This document shows, one piece after another, positions 47,023 to 56,176 of a stretch of DNA of 64,000 nucleotides. The position numbers were made by a program, and so were the translations under genes. The DNA lies in NCBI RefSeq assembly GCF_014280965.1, contig NZ_JACODZ010000007.1, forward strand, positions 248,001-312,000, in the 5' to 3' direction. The notes beneath the pieces were generated by a model, which saw nothing but the letters and a program-made list of their open reading frames with translations, was not told the DNA's origin and did not search any database. This DNA comes from Echinicola salinicaeni (GTDB lineage: Bacteria; Bacteroidota; Bacteroidia; Cytophagales; Cyclobacteriaceae). Every line of letters starts with the position of its first letter. Positions within the stretch are counted from its first letter, which is position 1.

Positions 47023-48210
47023 ATGATCACTATCCAGGAAGCACTTGACTTAGTTCTTAGCCAAAAACAATCCTATGGAATCGAAGAGATTCCTTTGACT
47101 GAGGCTGTTGGGAGATTTTTAGCGGAAGACATTTTCACCGACCGTGATGCACCGCCTTTTGACAGGGTGATGATGGATGGAATAGCCATTCATCTGGCTG
47201 ATCTACAAGATTCCCTAAAACCCAATTACCCCATCCAAGGGATACAAGCTGCAGGCTCCCCGCAGATGAACTTAATAGACACTTCACACTGCTTGGAAGT
47301 GATGACAGGGGCTATTTTGCCCATCAATACCAATACCATAATCCCCTATGAGGAAATCGAGATCAAAGGTGGAAAGGCCCACCTAAATATCGAAAAAGTA
47401 GCCAAGCGATTCATCCACTACCAAGGCAGCGATTCAAAAAAGGGAGAAAAGGTCTTAGGAAAGGGAAAGCAAATCAATACAGGGGATATAGGCATCCTAG
47501 CTACAGTTGGACAAGCAAAAGTAAAAGTAGCTAAACTTCCCAAAGCAGCCATCATCTCCACGGGAGATGAGTTGGTCGATGTAGACCAAAGCCCGCTGCC
47601 CCATCAAATTCGCAAATCCAATGTCTATTCACTTTGGGCATCTCTTCATCAAGATGGCATTCAAGCCGAAATGCACCATATCCTTGATGATAAGGAAGCG
47701 CTTAGGGAAAAACTTAGCAGTTTGGTAAAGGATTTCGATATTTTACTTTTGAGTGGTGGCGTTTCCAAGGGAAAGTTCGACCATATTCCGGAAATCTTGG
47801 AAGAATTGGGCGTGCAAAAATTATTTCACCGTATTGCCCAGAGACCTGGAAAGCCCTTTTGGTTTGGCCATCATGAGGAATTCAACACCAAGATATTTGC
47901 CTATCCCGGCAATCCTGTTTCGACCTATGTCAACCATCTTTTCTATTTTAAACAGTGGCTGCATGCCTCGCTAAGAATTGGCTGGAGATTTGAGACAAAG
48001 GAACTGGGAGAAGGAATACCAGGGAACCCCAATTTGGCCAGATTTATCTCAGTGAATCTAGACCATGAAAATGGCAAAGCATTTCCCATAAATCATAACG
48101 GTTCCGGTGATTTGTTCAGCCTTGCCCATACAGATGGTTTTCTACTACTGCCCCAAAGAGAGGGAGATTACAGTAAAGGGGAAAGGTTTCCGTTTATTGC
48201 GGTTCGGTAG
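47023..48210 (+). CDS. moeA: Molybdopterin molybdenumtransferase
   Basis: 395 residues. N-terminal MoeA domain with VGRFLAEDIFTDRDAPPFDRVMMDG; the middle has STGDELVD (about 184-191), and the active region LLSGGVSKGKFDHIP lies at about 242-256. It inserts molybdate into adenylated molybdopterin. It is 291 bases behind the moeB-like gene with the repeat element between; it may be transcribed from the moa promoter or its own. The usual MogA/MoaB adenylase is not in the window. Confidence 0.94.
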   Translation: MITIQEALDLVLSQKQSYGIEEIPLTEAVGRFLAEDIFTDRDAPPFDRVMMDGIAIHLADLQDSLKPNYPIQGIQAAGSPQMNLIDTSHCLEVMTGAILPINTNTIIPYEEIEIKGGKAHLNIEKVAKRFIHYQGSDSKKGEKVLGKGKQINTGDIGILATVGQAKVKVAKLPKAAIISTGDELVDVDQSPLPHQIRKSNVYSLWASLHQDGIQAEMHHILDDKEALREKLSSLVKDFDILLLSGGVSKGKFDHIPEILEELGVQKLFHRIAQRPGKPFWFGHHEEFNTKIFAYPGNPVSTYVNHLFYFKQWLHASLRIGWRFETKELGEGIPGNPNLARFISVNLDHENGKAFPINHNGSGDLFSLAHTDGFLLLPQREGDYSKGERFPFIAVR

Positions 48211-48219
48211 TATTTGAAT

Positions 48220-48242
48220 GGTTCAAGTCTGAGACTTGAACC
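48220..48242. terminator. Hairpin behind moeA
   Basis: Eleven-base perfect arms (48220-48230 and 48232-48242) around a single base, 10 bases past the moeA stop and before the convergent small gene. A weak T-run (aaaactttt) follows. Confidence 0.6.
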
Positions 48243-48289
48243 AAAACTTTTAGAAGTCTTCATTAGAAGTAAAAATCTAAATATTTTTA

Positions 48290-48562
48290 TTAAACATGTC
48301 TTTCTCCTTGTTTTCGTGTTAGCACAAAATATATGACATACAACCAACTGAAAACCCCATGTAAAACCGCCAGCAAAACAGATTTATTCCTTTCCCAAGA
48401 AACTACAACAGCCAAAACACTACCTAATCCAATTCCGCCTTGAAGTGCAGAACTTTTTATTTCATTTATTCCTGATTGTTGGCTAAAGCATTCCAAAGTG
48501 GCCAAAAATATAAACACTATAATCAATTTTATCTCTTTCATAAATTTCATATTTCTATTCAA
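48290..48562 (-). CDS. Small exported or membrane protein of unknown function
   Basis: 90 residues. A hydrophobic N-terminus (IKLIIVFIFLATLECFSQ) reads as a signal peptide; two further hydrophobic stretches (about 40-55 and 62-80) suggest a membrane protein. Several ATGs are possible (48562, 48550, 48541); the last gives the cleanest signal. No family is recognised. Confidence 0.55.
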   Translation of the reverse strand: MNRNMKFMKEIKLIIVFIFLATLECFSQQSGINEIKSSALQGGIGLGSVLAVVVSWERNKSVLLAVLHGVFSWLYVIYFVLTRKQGERHV

Positions 48563-48662
48563 AAAAGCCTTGAATTTTATTATTATCTTAAAAATTACTT
48601 TTTATTAAATTTCCTATTCAAATCTTTATACTCATACAACTAAATAGTAATCCGTAAAACAA

Positions 48663-49589
48663 TTACATTTCAGAAAACCTATTAACAACAATTTTCTTTC
48701 CGGCATTTTTCTGGGTTCCCCAAAAAACCAAACCCCTAGCTTTATCCACCTGAAGTCCTGCTCCCCCTGAAAAATCAACACCTTCTTTGCAGTGGAAGGG
48801 TTTACTGCTCAACTTCTTCATGATAGGCTCAAATCGCTCTACTTTACTGACCAAGATCAAATCCGCATAATCAATGCTTTCCTTTTGGTAAAAACCAATG
48901 GCATAAATGGCTTCCCGGTCCTTGAGCAAGTTGATCGACTGATAACTGCCCCAGTCCTCTGGAGCCTCAATGCTACTAATTAAAGTAGGTGTCTTCCCCC
49001 CAGATTTCAGCCAATAAAAATCCCAGTTCCTCGCATCCCAGTTGCCGACCACCATCAAAAAGTCCTGATCCATTGCCAATAGCCCAGTGGCTCCTGCAGT
49101 TGGGCGCTTTTCTTCTCCATTCCTTGTGATCATAATATTAGGCTTGGCATTTCTAAGGTTATCCTTTTGAAAATCATAAAGGCAAACTTTTGCTGAAGTT
49201 CTGATATGATTGTCCTCGATGCCCACAATTAAATAGTCCTCAGAAGTCTGAATTCCTCCAGCATGCCTGAATGGATCATTCATCAAGGGAATTAACTTTT
49301 CTGCCTTTTGGGACTCCATATCCAACTGCAAAATATAGGATTGATGACTAGAGCTCCCTGAAACAAACAACTTTTCCTTTCCTGCTATTTCCACCAATTG
49401 CACCCCTTGAAAATGCCCTCCCTCAGTAGGCACCTCGACACCACTTTCAAAAATGATAATTTCCGGTTCCTTCCCCAGAGATTCAAAAGCTTTGGGCACA
49501 TTATCCAACTCTTGGCAAATGGCTAAAACTGGACTTACCATAAAAAGTACCCAGATAAAAAGTCTAATCAATAATTTTTTTCCGTTCAT
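48663..49589 (-). CDS. Secreted beta-propeller-like protein of unknown function
   Basis: 308 residues. The signal peptide ends near ICQ (about residue 26). The mature part has repeated strand patterns (EKLFVSGSSS, DYLIVGIEDNH, FLMVVGNWDARNWDFYW, GLVFWGTQK) consistent with a beta-propeller. No family name is supported. The gene stands alone between the small membrane gene and murF. Confidence 0.65.
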   Translation of the reverse strand: MNGKKLLIRLFIWVLFMVSPVLAICQELDNVPKAFESLGKEPEIIIFESGVEVPTEGGHFQGVQLVEIAGKEKLFVSGSSSHQSYILQLDMESQKAEKLIPLMNDPFRHAGGIQTSEDYLIVGIEDNHIRTSAKVCLYDFQKDNLRNAKPNIMITRNGEEKRPTAGATGLLAMDQDFLMVVGNWDARNWDFYWLKSGGKTPTLISSIEAPEDWGSYQSINLLKDREAIYAIGFYQKESIDYADLILVSKVERFEPIMKKLSSKPFHCKEGVDFSGGAGLQVDKARGLVFWGTQKNAGKKIVVNRFSEM

Positions 49590-49734
49590 TCTAGGTATTG
49601 TTAATTGACGATAATTAAAATCTTGATGAGGTTGATGAACACCATTTGATGACTAAATAATAGAAGAACATTAGAAATGCCAGTACTTAAAAATACGCGT
49701 TGCAAAAGCGGATGAGCTATATATGTATTTCCCT

Positions 49735-51030
49735 CTAAATAAACTCCACCAAGCCCTCTAGCTTCATTCCCCTACTGCCCTTGATCAGGATCAGGTGATC
49801 TTCAAATTTGGAGTCTGCCAGCCAGTTTCTTAGACTAAATGGATCTGGAAAATACAGGGACCTAGGAGCTTTCAACAAAGCATTCTGAACCAATTCACCG
49901 GTAAAACAAACCTTGTCAATATCATATTCACTTACCCATTCTCCTAGTTTTTGATGCTCCTCAGCTGCACTTTCTCCCAACTCATACATATCACCCAAAA
50001 TCACCATTTTATGTGGCTTGCCAGTCATCTTACCAAAAGTCCTGATAGCCTGTTCCATACTACTTGGATTGGCATTATAGGCATCCAGCACAATCAGATT
50101 GCTTCTCTTTTCGACCAACTGAGAACGCATATTTCCGGGAGTATATTCACTAACGGCTGCTACAGCTTGCTTTTCCTCCACACCAAAGTAAGTTCCCACG
50201 GTCAATGCAGTAGCTATATTTTCAAAATTATATGCCCCCAACATTTTTGTTTGGTACTCCGCCCCATCAGCTGTCCTGAATTTCACAAGGGGATTGGCTT
50301 CCACCATTTCACAATGGTAATCATCCCCTTTAGCTGGATAGGTCACTGGATGATCCATTCGTTTGATCATATTGGCCAAAACCGAATTTTGGCTATTGAC
50401 GAAAATCTGTCCCTTATGACTGATCAAAAACTGGTATAATTCCGTCTTGGCCCTTAATACTCCCTCAAATCCCCCGAAGCCTTCCAAGTGGGCGCGACCT
50501 ATATTGGTAATCAAACCATGGGTAGGCTCAGCTATCTCACAGAGCTCCGCAATATCCCCGATTTTATTGGCCCCCATTTCCACTATTCCCAACTCTGTAT
50601 TTTCATCCATGGACAATAAGGTCAATGGTACCCCAATATGGTTGTTCAAGTTCCCTACAGTTGCATAAGTTTTATACTTTTTGCTCAACACCGCATTGAC
50701 CAATTCTTTGGTGGTGGTTTTACCATTTGATCCTGTAATGGCCAGAAATGGAATATCCAGTTGGTTTCTATGGAAATTGGCCAGTTGTTGCAGCGTCTGA
50801 AGCACATCATCCACCAAAAAATATCGATCATCCCCTTCAACCTTATATTGTCCTTCATCAATTACTACCGCAGAAGCACCTGCTTCCAATGCCTTTGAGG
50901 CAAAGTTGTTCGCATTGAAATTTGGGCCTTTTAAGGCAAAAAACAGGTTGCCAGCCCCTATCTTTCTCGAATCGGTACTTACCCCGGTGGATTGTTTATA
51001 AATTTCGTAAAGTGAAGTAATTGTTGCCAT
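49735..51030 (-). CDS. murF: UDP-N-acetylmuramoyl-tripeptide--D-alanyl-D-alanine ligase
   Basis: 431 residues from the ATG at 51028-51030. An in-frame ATG at 51060 would add ten residues not expected in MurF. Signatures: STDSRKI, FFALKGPNFNAN, the ATP loop ITGSNGKTTTKE (about 98-109), VEMGAN, GRAHLEGFGG, and DAYNANPSSM. It adds D-Ala-D-Ala in cytoplasmic peptidoglycan synthesis. It is not inside a dcw cluster here; Bacteroidota often place murF apart. Confidence 0.95.
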   Translation of the reverse strand: MATITSLYEIYKQSTGVSTDSRKIGAGNLFFALKGPNFNANNFASKALEAGASAVVIDEGQYKVEGDDRYFLVDDVLQTLQQLANFHRNQLDIPFLAITGSNGKTTTKELVNAVLSKKYKTYATVGNLNNHIGVPLTLLSMDENTELGIVEMGANKIGDIAELCEIAEPTHGLITNIGRAHLEGFGGFEGVLRAKTELYQFLISHKGQIFVNSQNSVLANMIKRMDHPVTYPAKGDDYHCEMVEANPLVKFRTADGAEYQTKMLGAYNFENIATALTVGTYFGVEEKQAVAAVSEYTPGNMRSQLVEKRSNLIVLDAYNANPSSMEQAIRTFGKMTGKPHKMVILGDMYELGESAAEEHQKLGEWVSEYDIDKVCFTGELVQNALLKAPRSLYFPDPFSLRNWLADSKFEDHLILIKGSRGMKLEGLVEFI

Positions 51031-51194
51031 GAAGTGAAATTGCATTTTTTTGGTCCTCATCTGTCTTATTGTCTATTGCCTGCCTTGCAAAAAACTAATC
51101 AGTCAAACTTTCTTCCAAAATAAATGATTCCCTTACATCTTTGAGCAAGATTGTTCGTTTAATTTTAAATGAAAAATAAAGTTTCTTCATCTTT

Positions 51195-53318
51195 GTGAAC
51201 ATGAGATACCTTTTTTCCTTCTTTTTGATATTTGCATTCTACTCCAGTTTTGCCCAAAAGGCATATCAATTTTCAGAAATGTCCATCCAACAAAATGGAG
51301 AAGTGCTATCCATGCCTTTTGCAGGAGGGATCAATGCCGCTCAGGTGCAGAGCATGGACACCAATGGAGATGGAAAAGAGGAATTGGTCATTTGGGATAT
51401 CAATTCCAGATCTATCAAGGTATTCCAAAATACTAATGGACAATATAAAGCACTTCCTTATATGCCTTATTTTTTTCCAAATGATGTGAGCGGATTCCTG
51501 GTCTTGGCAGATTATGATGGTGATGGAAAAAAAGATTTATTTACTAGTACGGCTTTTGGCATCAAAGCATATAAAAACATTACCAGCCCGGGCAATACAA
51601 GACCTGAATGGGAAGTAGCAGAGACCTATCTGAAACTCGAAAATGGTTCCAATTTCCAAGCCAACAACCTTGATATTCCCGCTATCCAAGACTTGGATGG
51701 CGATGGGGATTTGGACATTGTAATTTTCAATTATGCTGCTGGAGATTATTTGGAATATTATAAAAACACCAGCATTGAAAGAACAGGAAACAGCGATATT
51801 GATGCCTTCGCTTCTCCTGAGATACGGTGGGGGAATTTTGAGTTTTGCGAATGTGGCAATTTTGCCTTCGGTCAAACCTGTGATGGAGATCCAATTTCGA
51901 GAAAAATCCCAGAAGATGAAAATAAGGCCATTAAACATGCTGGTGGGCATGCCATTTTATTAAGGGATGTCAACGGAGATGGCATAGTGGACATGTTGAT
52001 GGGACAGGATGAATGCAATACGCTTTATTATTTAGAAAATGAAGGCAGTAATACTGATCCCGATTTTAATAGTTTTAGCACCAATTTACCCGGCAAAGGA
52101 GACTTCCCCCAATTCCCTTTATTCCACGTTCCTCAAATTTTGGATGACCAGCTTTTGGTTACCTCAAACAGTTCGGAAACAAGCTTGACCGCAGGCATTG
52201 ACTTTTCCAAAAGTCTATACCTTTTAGATCGAGACCTTTCTCCAATAAACCAGGACTTTTTACAGAAGAACATGTTGGATCTAGGAGAAAATACCAGGCC
52301 TTTCTTCAAGGGTAATGCCAGCTCTGGAACGCTTATCTTAACTGCCAATACCGTCATGGATGGTGAAGCGACAGGGCAAGCCTTCCTTTATGACTTGTCA
52401 AATGAAGCGCTGGAATTAATTGAAACCGATTATCTGGATTTATCGGAATTGGGATTGAATGATTTACAGTATTTGGAATACACCAACACTGAACAGGATA
52501 ATTATCTTTTTATTTCAGGCACTGAAATTATAGACTTCCTTCTGGTAAGAAAACTATATTATTCAAAAGATCAAAACATCCAGGACCTGCAAGAGATCCG
52601 CATTCCCAATACCACTCTTCGTCCTAATGACCATTTTGAGTTTTACCAATATCAAGGGGAGGATTATTTGTTGCTGGCCAAGCAAACAGGAGAGCTGCAG
52701 CGTTACAAAGTTACTTTTCAAGACGCTCCAAAATTCGAATTATTGGACAATAATTATTTGGGTTTTTCCGATAGTCCTGCAAGTAGGAATTTGATTGTAA
52801 AGGTCAGTAATAATAATGGCCGATTGGACCTTTATTCTGTAGACCAAAGTGGGATTTTGGCTTTTACTCCAGATTTTCCAAATCTTAACAGTGACCAAAA
52901 CACACAATTGTTAAAAATGCCTGACGGAAGCCTTGAAGAAACTAAATTTGGTCGAAACGCTTGGATCAGCACCATTCCTGAAGCATTTGGAAACAAAACA
53001 AATTTAATCCTTGGTAACAGGGCCGGTGGTTTACAATATTTGGAAGACATCAGTACAGGAACCATTACTCCTGGAGAGGAGCAACTACTGGTAAAAATCT
53101 ATCCAAATCCGGTTAGTGGACCTGTAAAGCTGATTGCAAGTCAGGCAGGAAAAGCCAGGTTGATCAATTCCATTGGCCAGGTATTAAAGGAAGGTTTTAA
53201 CATTGAAGCCAACATCATACAGAACATTGATCTCAGCACTTTCCCAAACGGTCTTTATCTAATAGAGTTTATTAGCAATAAAGGGGGAAGAATAACCAGA
53301 AAGCTGATAGTACAATAA
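51195..53318 (+). CDS. FG-GAP/VCBS-repeat protein with T9SS sorting domain
   Basis: 707 residues. Signal peptide (about 1-20). Calcium-loop repeats DTNGDGKEELVIW, ADYDGDGKKDLF, QDLDGDGDLDIV and RDVNGDGIVDML (about residues 55-270) belong to FG-GAP/VCBS propellers. The end, VKIYPNPVSGPVKL to LIVQ (about 635-707), is the type A C-terminal domain for type IX secretion, so it is exported and attached to the cell surface. Function beyond adhesion or binding is unknown. Confidence 0.85.
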   Translation: MNMRYLFSFFLIFAFYSSFAQKAYQFSEMSIQQNGEVLSMPFAGGINAAQVQSMDTNGDGKEELVIWDINSRSIKVFQNTNGQYKALPYMPYFFPNDVSGFLVLADYDGDGKKDLFTSTAFGIKAYKNITSPGNTRPEWEVAETYLKLENGSNFQANNLDIPAIQDLDGDGDLDIVIFNYAAGDYLEYYKNTSIERTGNSDIDAFASPEIRWGNFEFCECGNFAFGQTCDGDPISRKIPEDENKAIKHAGGHAILLRDVNGDGIVDMLMGQDECNTLYYLENEGSNTDPDFNSFSTNLPGKGDFPQFPLFHVPQILDDQLLVTSNSSETSLTAGIDFSKSLYLLDRDLSPINQDFLQKNMLDLGENTRPFFKGNASSGTLILTANTVMDGEATGQAFLYDLSNEALELIETDYLDLSELGLNDLQYLEYTNTEQDNYLFISGTEIIDFLLVRKLYYSKDQNIQDLQEIRIPNTTLRPNDHFEFYQYQGEDYLLLAKQTGELQRYKVTFQDAPKFELLDNNYLGFSDSPASRNLIVKVSNNNGRLDLYSVDQSGILAFTPDFPNLNSDQNTQLLKMPDGSLEETKFGRNAWISTIPEAFGNKTNLILGNRAGGLQYLEDISTGTITPGEEQLLVKIYPNPVSGPVKLIASQAGKARLINSIGQVLKEGFNIEANIIQNIDLSTFPNGLYLIEFISNKGGRITRKLIVQ

Positions 53319-53370
53319 AATGCTGAGTAATTAAAACTGCTCAGAAGGGTTGCTCGGAATTACTTATCCT

Positions 53371-53407
53371 CTATGCTATTCGGGATTTCCAATCCCGAAT
53401 AGCATAG
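53371..53407. terminator. Long perfect hairpin between convergent genes
   Basis: Seventeen-base perfect arms (53371-53387, 53391-53407) with a 3-base loop, between the T9SS gene (+) and the omega-amidase gene (-). T/A tracts are short, but the stem is very strong. Confidence 0.7.
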
Positions 53408-53420
53408 CTCAAGTCCTTTT

Positions 53421-54209
53421 TTATAACATATAAAATTGATCTGCATCCTTCCAGGCAGGAAATTTTTCTCTATATCCCAACAGACTTTCAGCATCCAACT
53501 CAACTACCAACTCTTCCTCTTTTTCGGAATAGGCCAATGTATTCCCCTTATAATCGTAAGCTCCAGAATGTCCTGAATAGTCAATTCCATTACCATCCTC
53601 ACCAAGTCTATTCACTCCTATAGTGTAACATAGGTTTTCAACAGCCCTGGCTTTTAATAATATATCCCAGGCAGTTTCTCTTGCTGCAGGCCAGGAAGCA
53701 ATATAAAAAGCCACATCATAATCCATATTCCCCTCGTCATCTGTATTGTTTCTAGACCATACAGGAAAACGCAGATCATAACATACCTGGGGCAGAATTT
53801 TCCATCCCTTCACTTCAAAAACCAAGTTGTTCTCCCCCATGCTAAAATAATCATCCTCATTGGCCATTCTGAAAAGGTGGCGTTTGTCATAATGTTTTAC
53901 CTCTCCTTCTGGACTGACCCAAAGCAATCTATTAAAAAACTCTTCTCCATCCTTAATGATCACACTCCCGGTCACTACAGCATTACTTTGAGCAGCCATT
54001 TGTTTTAGCCATTTGGTGGTAGTGAAATTCATGGGCTCTGCCAATTTCTCCGTTTCCATGGAAAAGCCCGTTGGAAACATTTCTGGCAAAATGATCAAAT
54101 CCACCTTTGCCTGTAAAGGCCAGATTTTCTCTTCCAACATGGCCAAATTAGCCGCTCTGTCTTGCCAATAAAGGTCAGTTTGTATAAGTGCTACTTTGAG
54201 GTTTTGCAT
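53421..54209 (-). CDS. Omega-amidase / nitrilase-family amidohydrolase (YafV-like)
   Basis: 262 residues from the ATG at 54207-54209 (MQNLKVALIQ); an upstream in-frame ATG at 54227 is less likely. The nitrilase triad is visible: Glu43 (LPEMFPTGFSM), Lys in YDKRHLF and Cys in QVCYDLRFPVW. The family hydrolyses alpha-ketoglutaramate and similar amides in the cytoplasm. It follows a terminator behind def, so it has its own promoter. Confidence 0.9.
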   Translation of the reverse strand: MQNLKVALIQTDLYWQDRAANLAMLEEKIWPLQAKVDLIILPEMFPTGFSMETEKLAEPMNFTTTKWLKQMAAQSNAVVTGSVIIKDGEEFFNRLLWVSPEGEVKHYDKRHLFRMANEDDYFSMGENNLVFEVKGWKILPQVCYDLRFPVWSRNNTDDEGNMDYDVAFYIASWPAARETAWDILLKARAVENLCYTIGVNRLGEDGNGIDYSGHSGAYDYKGNTLAYSEKEEELVVELDAESLLGYREKFPAWKDADQFYML

Positions 54210-54227
54210 GGATATTCCTTTTAACAA

Positions 54228-54261
54228 AAAAGTTGACCGGATAGGCTTCTGGTCAACTTTT
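54228..54261 (-). terminator. Terminator behind def
   Basis: AAAAGTTGACC (54228-54238) and GGTCAACTTTT (54251-54261), 11-base perfect stem, 12-base loop, followed on the minus strand by a short T-run. It lies between the def stop (54283) and the omega-amidase start. Confidence 0.75.
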
Positions 54262-54282
54262 GATTTAAAGATATTATGAATA

Positions 54283-54837
54283 TTATTTTACTGGATAGAT
54301 CATCCTATAATCGGTAGGGACCTTTCCTTTGCTGACATCAATCAACTTACTTTTGACCATTCTCTTTTTGATGCCTTTGATATAATCCACAAAAAGTATT
54401 CCTTCCAAATGATCATACTCATGTTGGATCACTCTTGCAGTCATACCAGAAAACTCCTCTTCTTTTAGGTTCCAGTTCTCATCAAAATACTCAATAGTCA
54501 ATGTTTCTGGGCGAATCACTTCGGCCCTAACATCAGGGATACTTAAACAGCCTTCCTCAAAGCCATAATCATCTCCATATTCATCCAAGATAATAGGGTT
54601 GATAAAAGCTCTTCTTATCCCCTTCTCTTCGCTTTCCTCATCCAACATTAAAGTACTATCAATAACAAAAAGACGAATGCCTTTATTGATTTGTGGTGCA
54701 GCCAATCCGACTCCACTGGCATGATCCATGGTATCATACATATCCGAGATCAGACCGCTGATATCTTCTCCCTCATTAATTTCCTCTGCTTCTTTCTTTA
54801 ATATCGGATTTCCGTAAGCTACAATCGGATATATCAT
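54283..54837 (-). CDS. def: Peptide deformylase
   Basis: 184 residues with the three metal-site motifs: GVGLAAPQ (about 43-50), EEGCLSIP (about 94-101, Cys ligand) and QHEYDHLEG (about 138-146, two His ligands and Glu). It removes formyl from nascent proteins. Its ATG overlaps the ruvX stop by four bases, forming an operon hemerythrin-ruvX-def. Confidence 0.96.
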   Translation of the reverse strand: MIYPIVAYGNPILKKEAEEINEGEDISGLISDMYDTMDHASGVGLAAPQINKGIRLFVIDSTLMLDEESEEKGIRRAFINPIILDEYGDDYGFEEGCLSIPDVRAEVIRPETLTIEYFDENWNLKEEEFSGMTARVIQHEYDHLEGILFVDYIKGIKKRMVKSKLIDVSKGKVPTDYRMIYPVK

Positions 54838-55247
54838 ATTTGATCTAAATAGGTTTGTAATATTATGGCAGCACTGATTTTGTCCAGGTTGCCTGATTTT
54901 TCTTTTCTGTCTTTCTTTTTACTGCCCATAGCAATCATACTTTGCATAGCCATCTTTGAGGTGAAACGCTCATCTACCAAGACTACCTTCTTTTCCGAAT
55001 AGGCTTTTGACAATTTATCTTTAAGCTTAATCGCTGGCTTTGTCATTTGTGTATCCGTGCCATCCATGGACTTTGGATAACCCACGACAATTGCCTCCAC
55101 ATCTTCCTTTTGGAAATAATCCTTAAGGAATTTATCCAGATCAATTGTCCTGATAGTTTCTAATGGATTGGCAGTGATCTTCAGTATGTCTGTAACGGCT
55201 ATTCCAGTTCTTTTTGTTCCCAAATCTATCGCTAATACCCTTCCCAT
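54834..55247 (-). CDS. ruvX: Putative pre-16S rRNA nuclease / Holliday-junction resolvase homologue
   Basis: 137 residues: AIDLGTKRTGIAVTD (about 5-19), VVGYPKSMDGT and VDERFTSKMA are the RNase-H-like YqgF motifs with the catalytic acidic residues. It is thought to process 16S rRNA 5' ends. It abuts the hemerythrin gene (stop at 55248) and overlaps def by four bases. Confidence 0.94.
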   Translation of the reverse strand: MGRVLAIDLGTKRTGIAVTDILKITANPLETIRTIDLDKFLKDYFQKEDVEAIVVGYPKSMDGTDTQMTKPAIKLKDKLSKAYSEKKVVLVDERFTSKMAMQSMIAMGSKKKDRKEKSGNLDKISAAIILQTYLDQI

Positions 55248-56006
55248 CTAGTTTGATTTTATTTTTTTGATAATTTTCCTTTTCACCTCTTTCTCTAATT
55301 CAACAGCTTTGGGAAATAATAATTCATTTTCTATGGTAGCATGGATAATCAGTTCCTTTTCGAAACTCTGCAGTTCATGGTAAAGCACCTTAATGGAAGT
55401 AGGAGCCTCCTGCTCAAGTGCATACCCCTTTGTCAACTTCCGAATACCTTCCATCTCATCATCATGCGCCTCATGCTCCTCTGCCAAACCGGCTATTGAT
55501 GGCATATTTAGCACCTTAAGGGATTCCTCTAACCTATAGTGGTTGTTCTCAACTTCTTGCAAGGTCTTGATCCTATTAAATAGGGTATTTTCTTCTTCAT
55601 GAATATGATGAATAAAGTCATCCACAAAAAGTGGAAACATCAAACGCAAATCACCTAATAAACTCGCATATTCCCCTTGCAGATGAACACCACTGATTAT
55701 ATTGGATAGAAAAGGAAGTTCATGTCTCAAAAAATAATGGTGTTTCTTTTTTAAATACTCCACCAAAACCTCAATAGGCCTTAGAAAAAGCTCCTCCCTG
55801 CTAGGGTCTTTTCGCCATGCCCAGGCTTCTAATTCATTGATCAACTGTCGGGGATTTATTTTAAAAACCTGACAAACATCCTCCAAGGATTGTTTTTCGT
55901 ATTCAAAAAAACTAATCCCAAAATAATGCAGCACACCTGCAAAGACATAATTCTCCTGAACTAAGTCTCCAATGGATCGTTTCTTTATATGAGAAATATG
56001 AGGCAT
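55248..56006 (-). CDS. Hemerythrin-domain protein related to RIC/YtfE, without the Cys pair
   Basis: 252 residues. The N-terminus (SIGDLVQENYVFAGVLHYFGISFFEYEKQSLEDVCQ) aligns with the DUF542 domain of the iron-sulfur repair protein RIC/YtfE/ScdA, but the CC pair expected after the YGIxF motif is replaced by FE. The hemerythrin-like part (about 85-245) keeps its His/Glu ligands, for example HHIHEEENTLFNR, EEHEAHDDE and HATIENELLFPKA. It may bind a di-iron site and repair nitrosative damage, but the missing Cys pair makes a simple RIC role uncertain. First gene of the operon with ruvX and def. Confidence 0.8.
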   Translation of the reverse strand: MPHISHIKKRSIGDLVQENYVFAGVLHYFGISFFEYEKQSLEDVCQVFKINPRQLINELEAWAWRKDPSREELFLRPIEVLVEYLKKKHHYFLRHELPFLSNIISGVHLQGEYASLLGDLRLMFPLFVDDFIHHIHEEENTLFNRIKTLQEVENNHYRLEESLKVLNMPSIAGLAEEHEAHDDEMEGIRKLTKGYALEQEAPTSIKVLYHELQSFEKELIIHATIENELLFPKAVELEKEVKRKIIKKIKSN

Positions 56007-56176
56007 GGTAAAGACAAAAGTAAAATTTTTTCAGGTAATTATGATGCGTTTTAATCACCTAAATTGATTTTATTGAGATAGTTTAAACGAAATAGTGTAA
56101 AATCATGTTAAATTGTATATTTGAAGATTATCTTTAAATAAGAACTGTACCAAAATTAAATAAACTGAGGATTATC

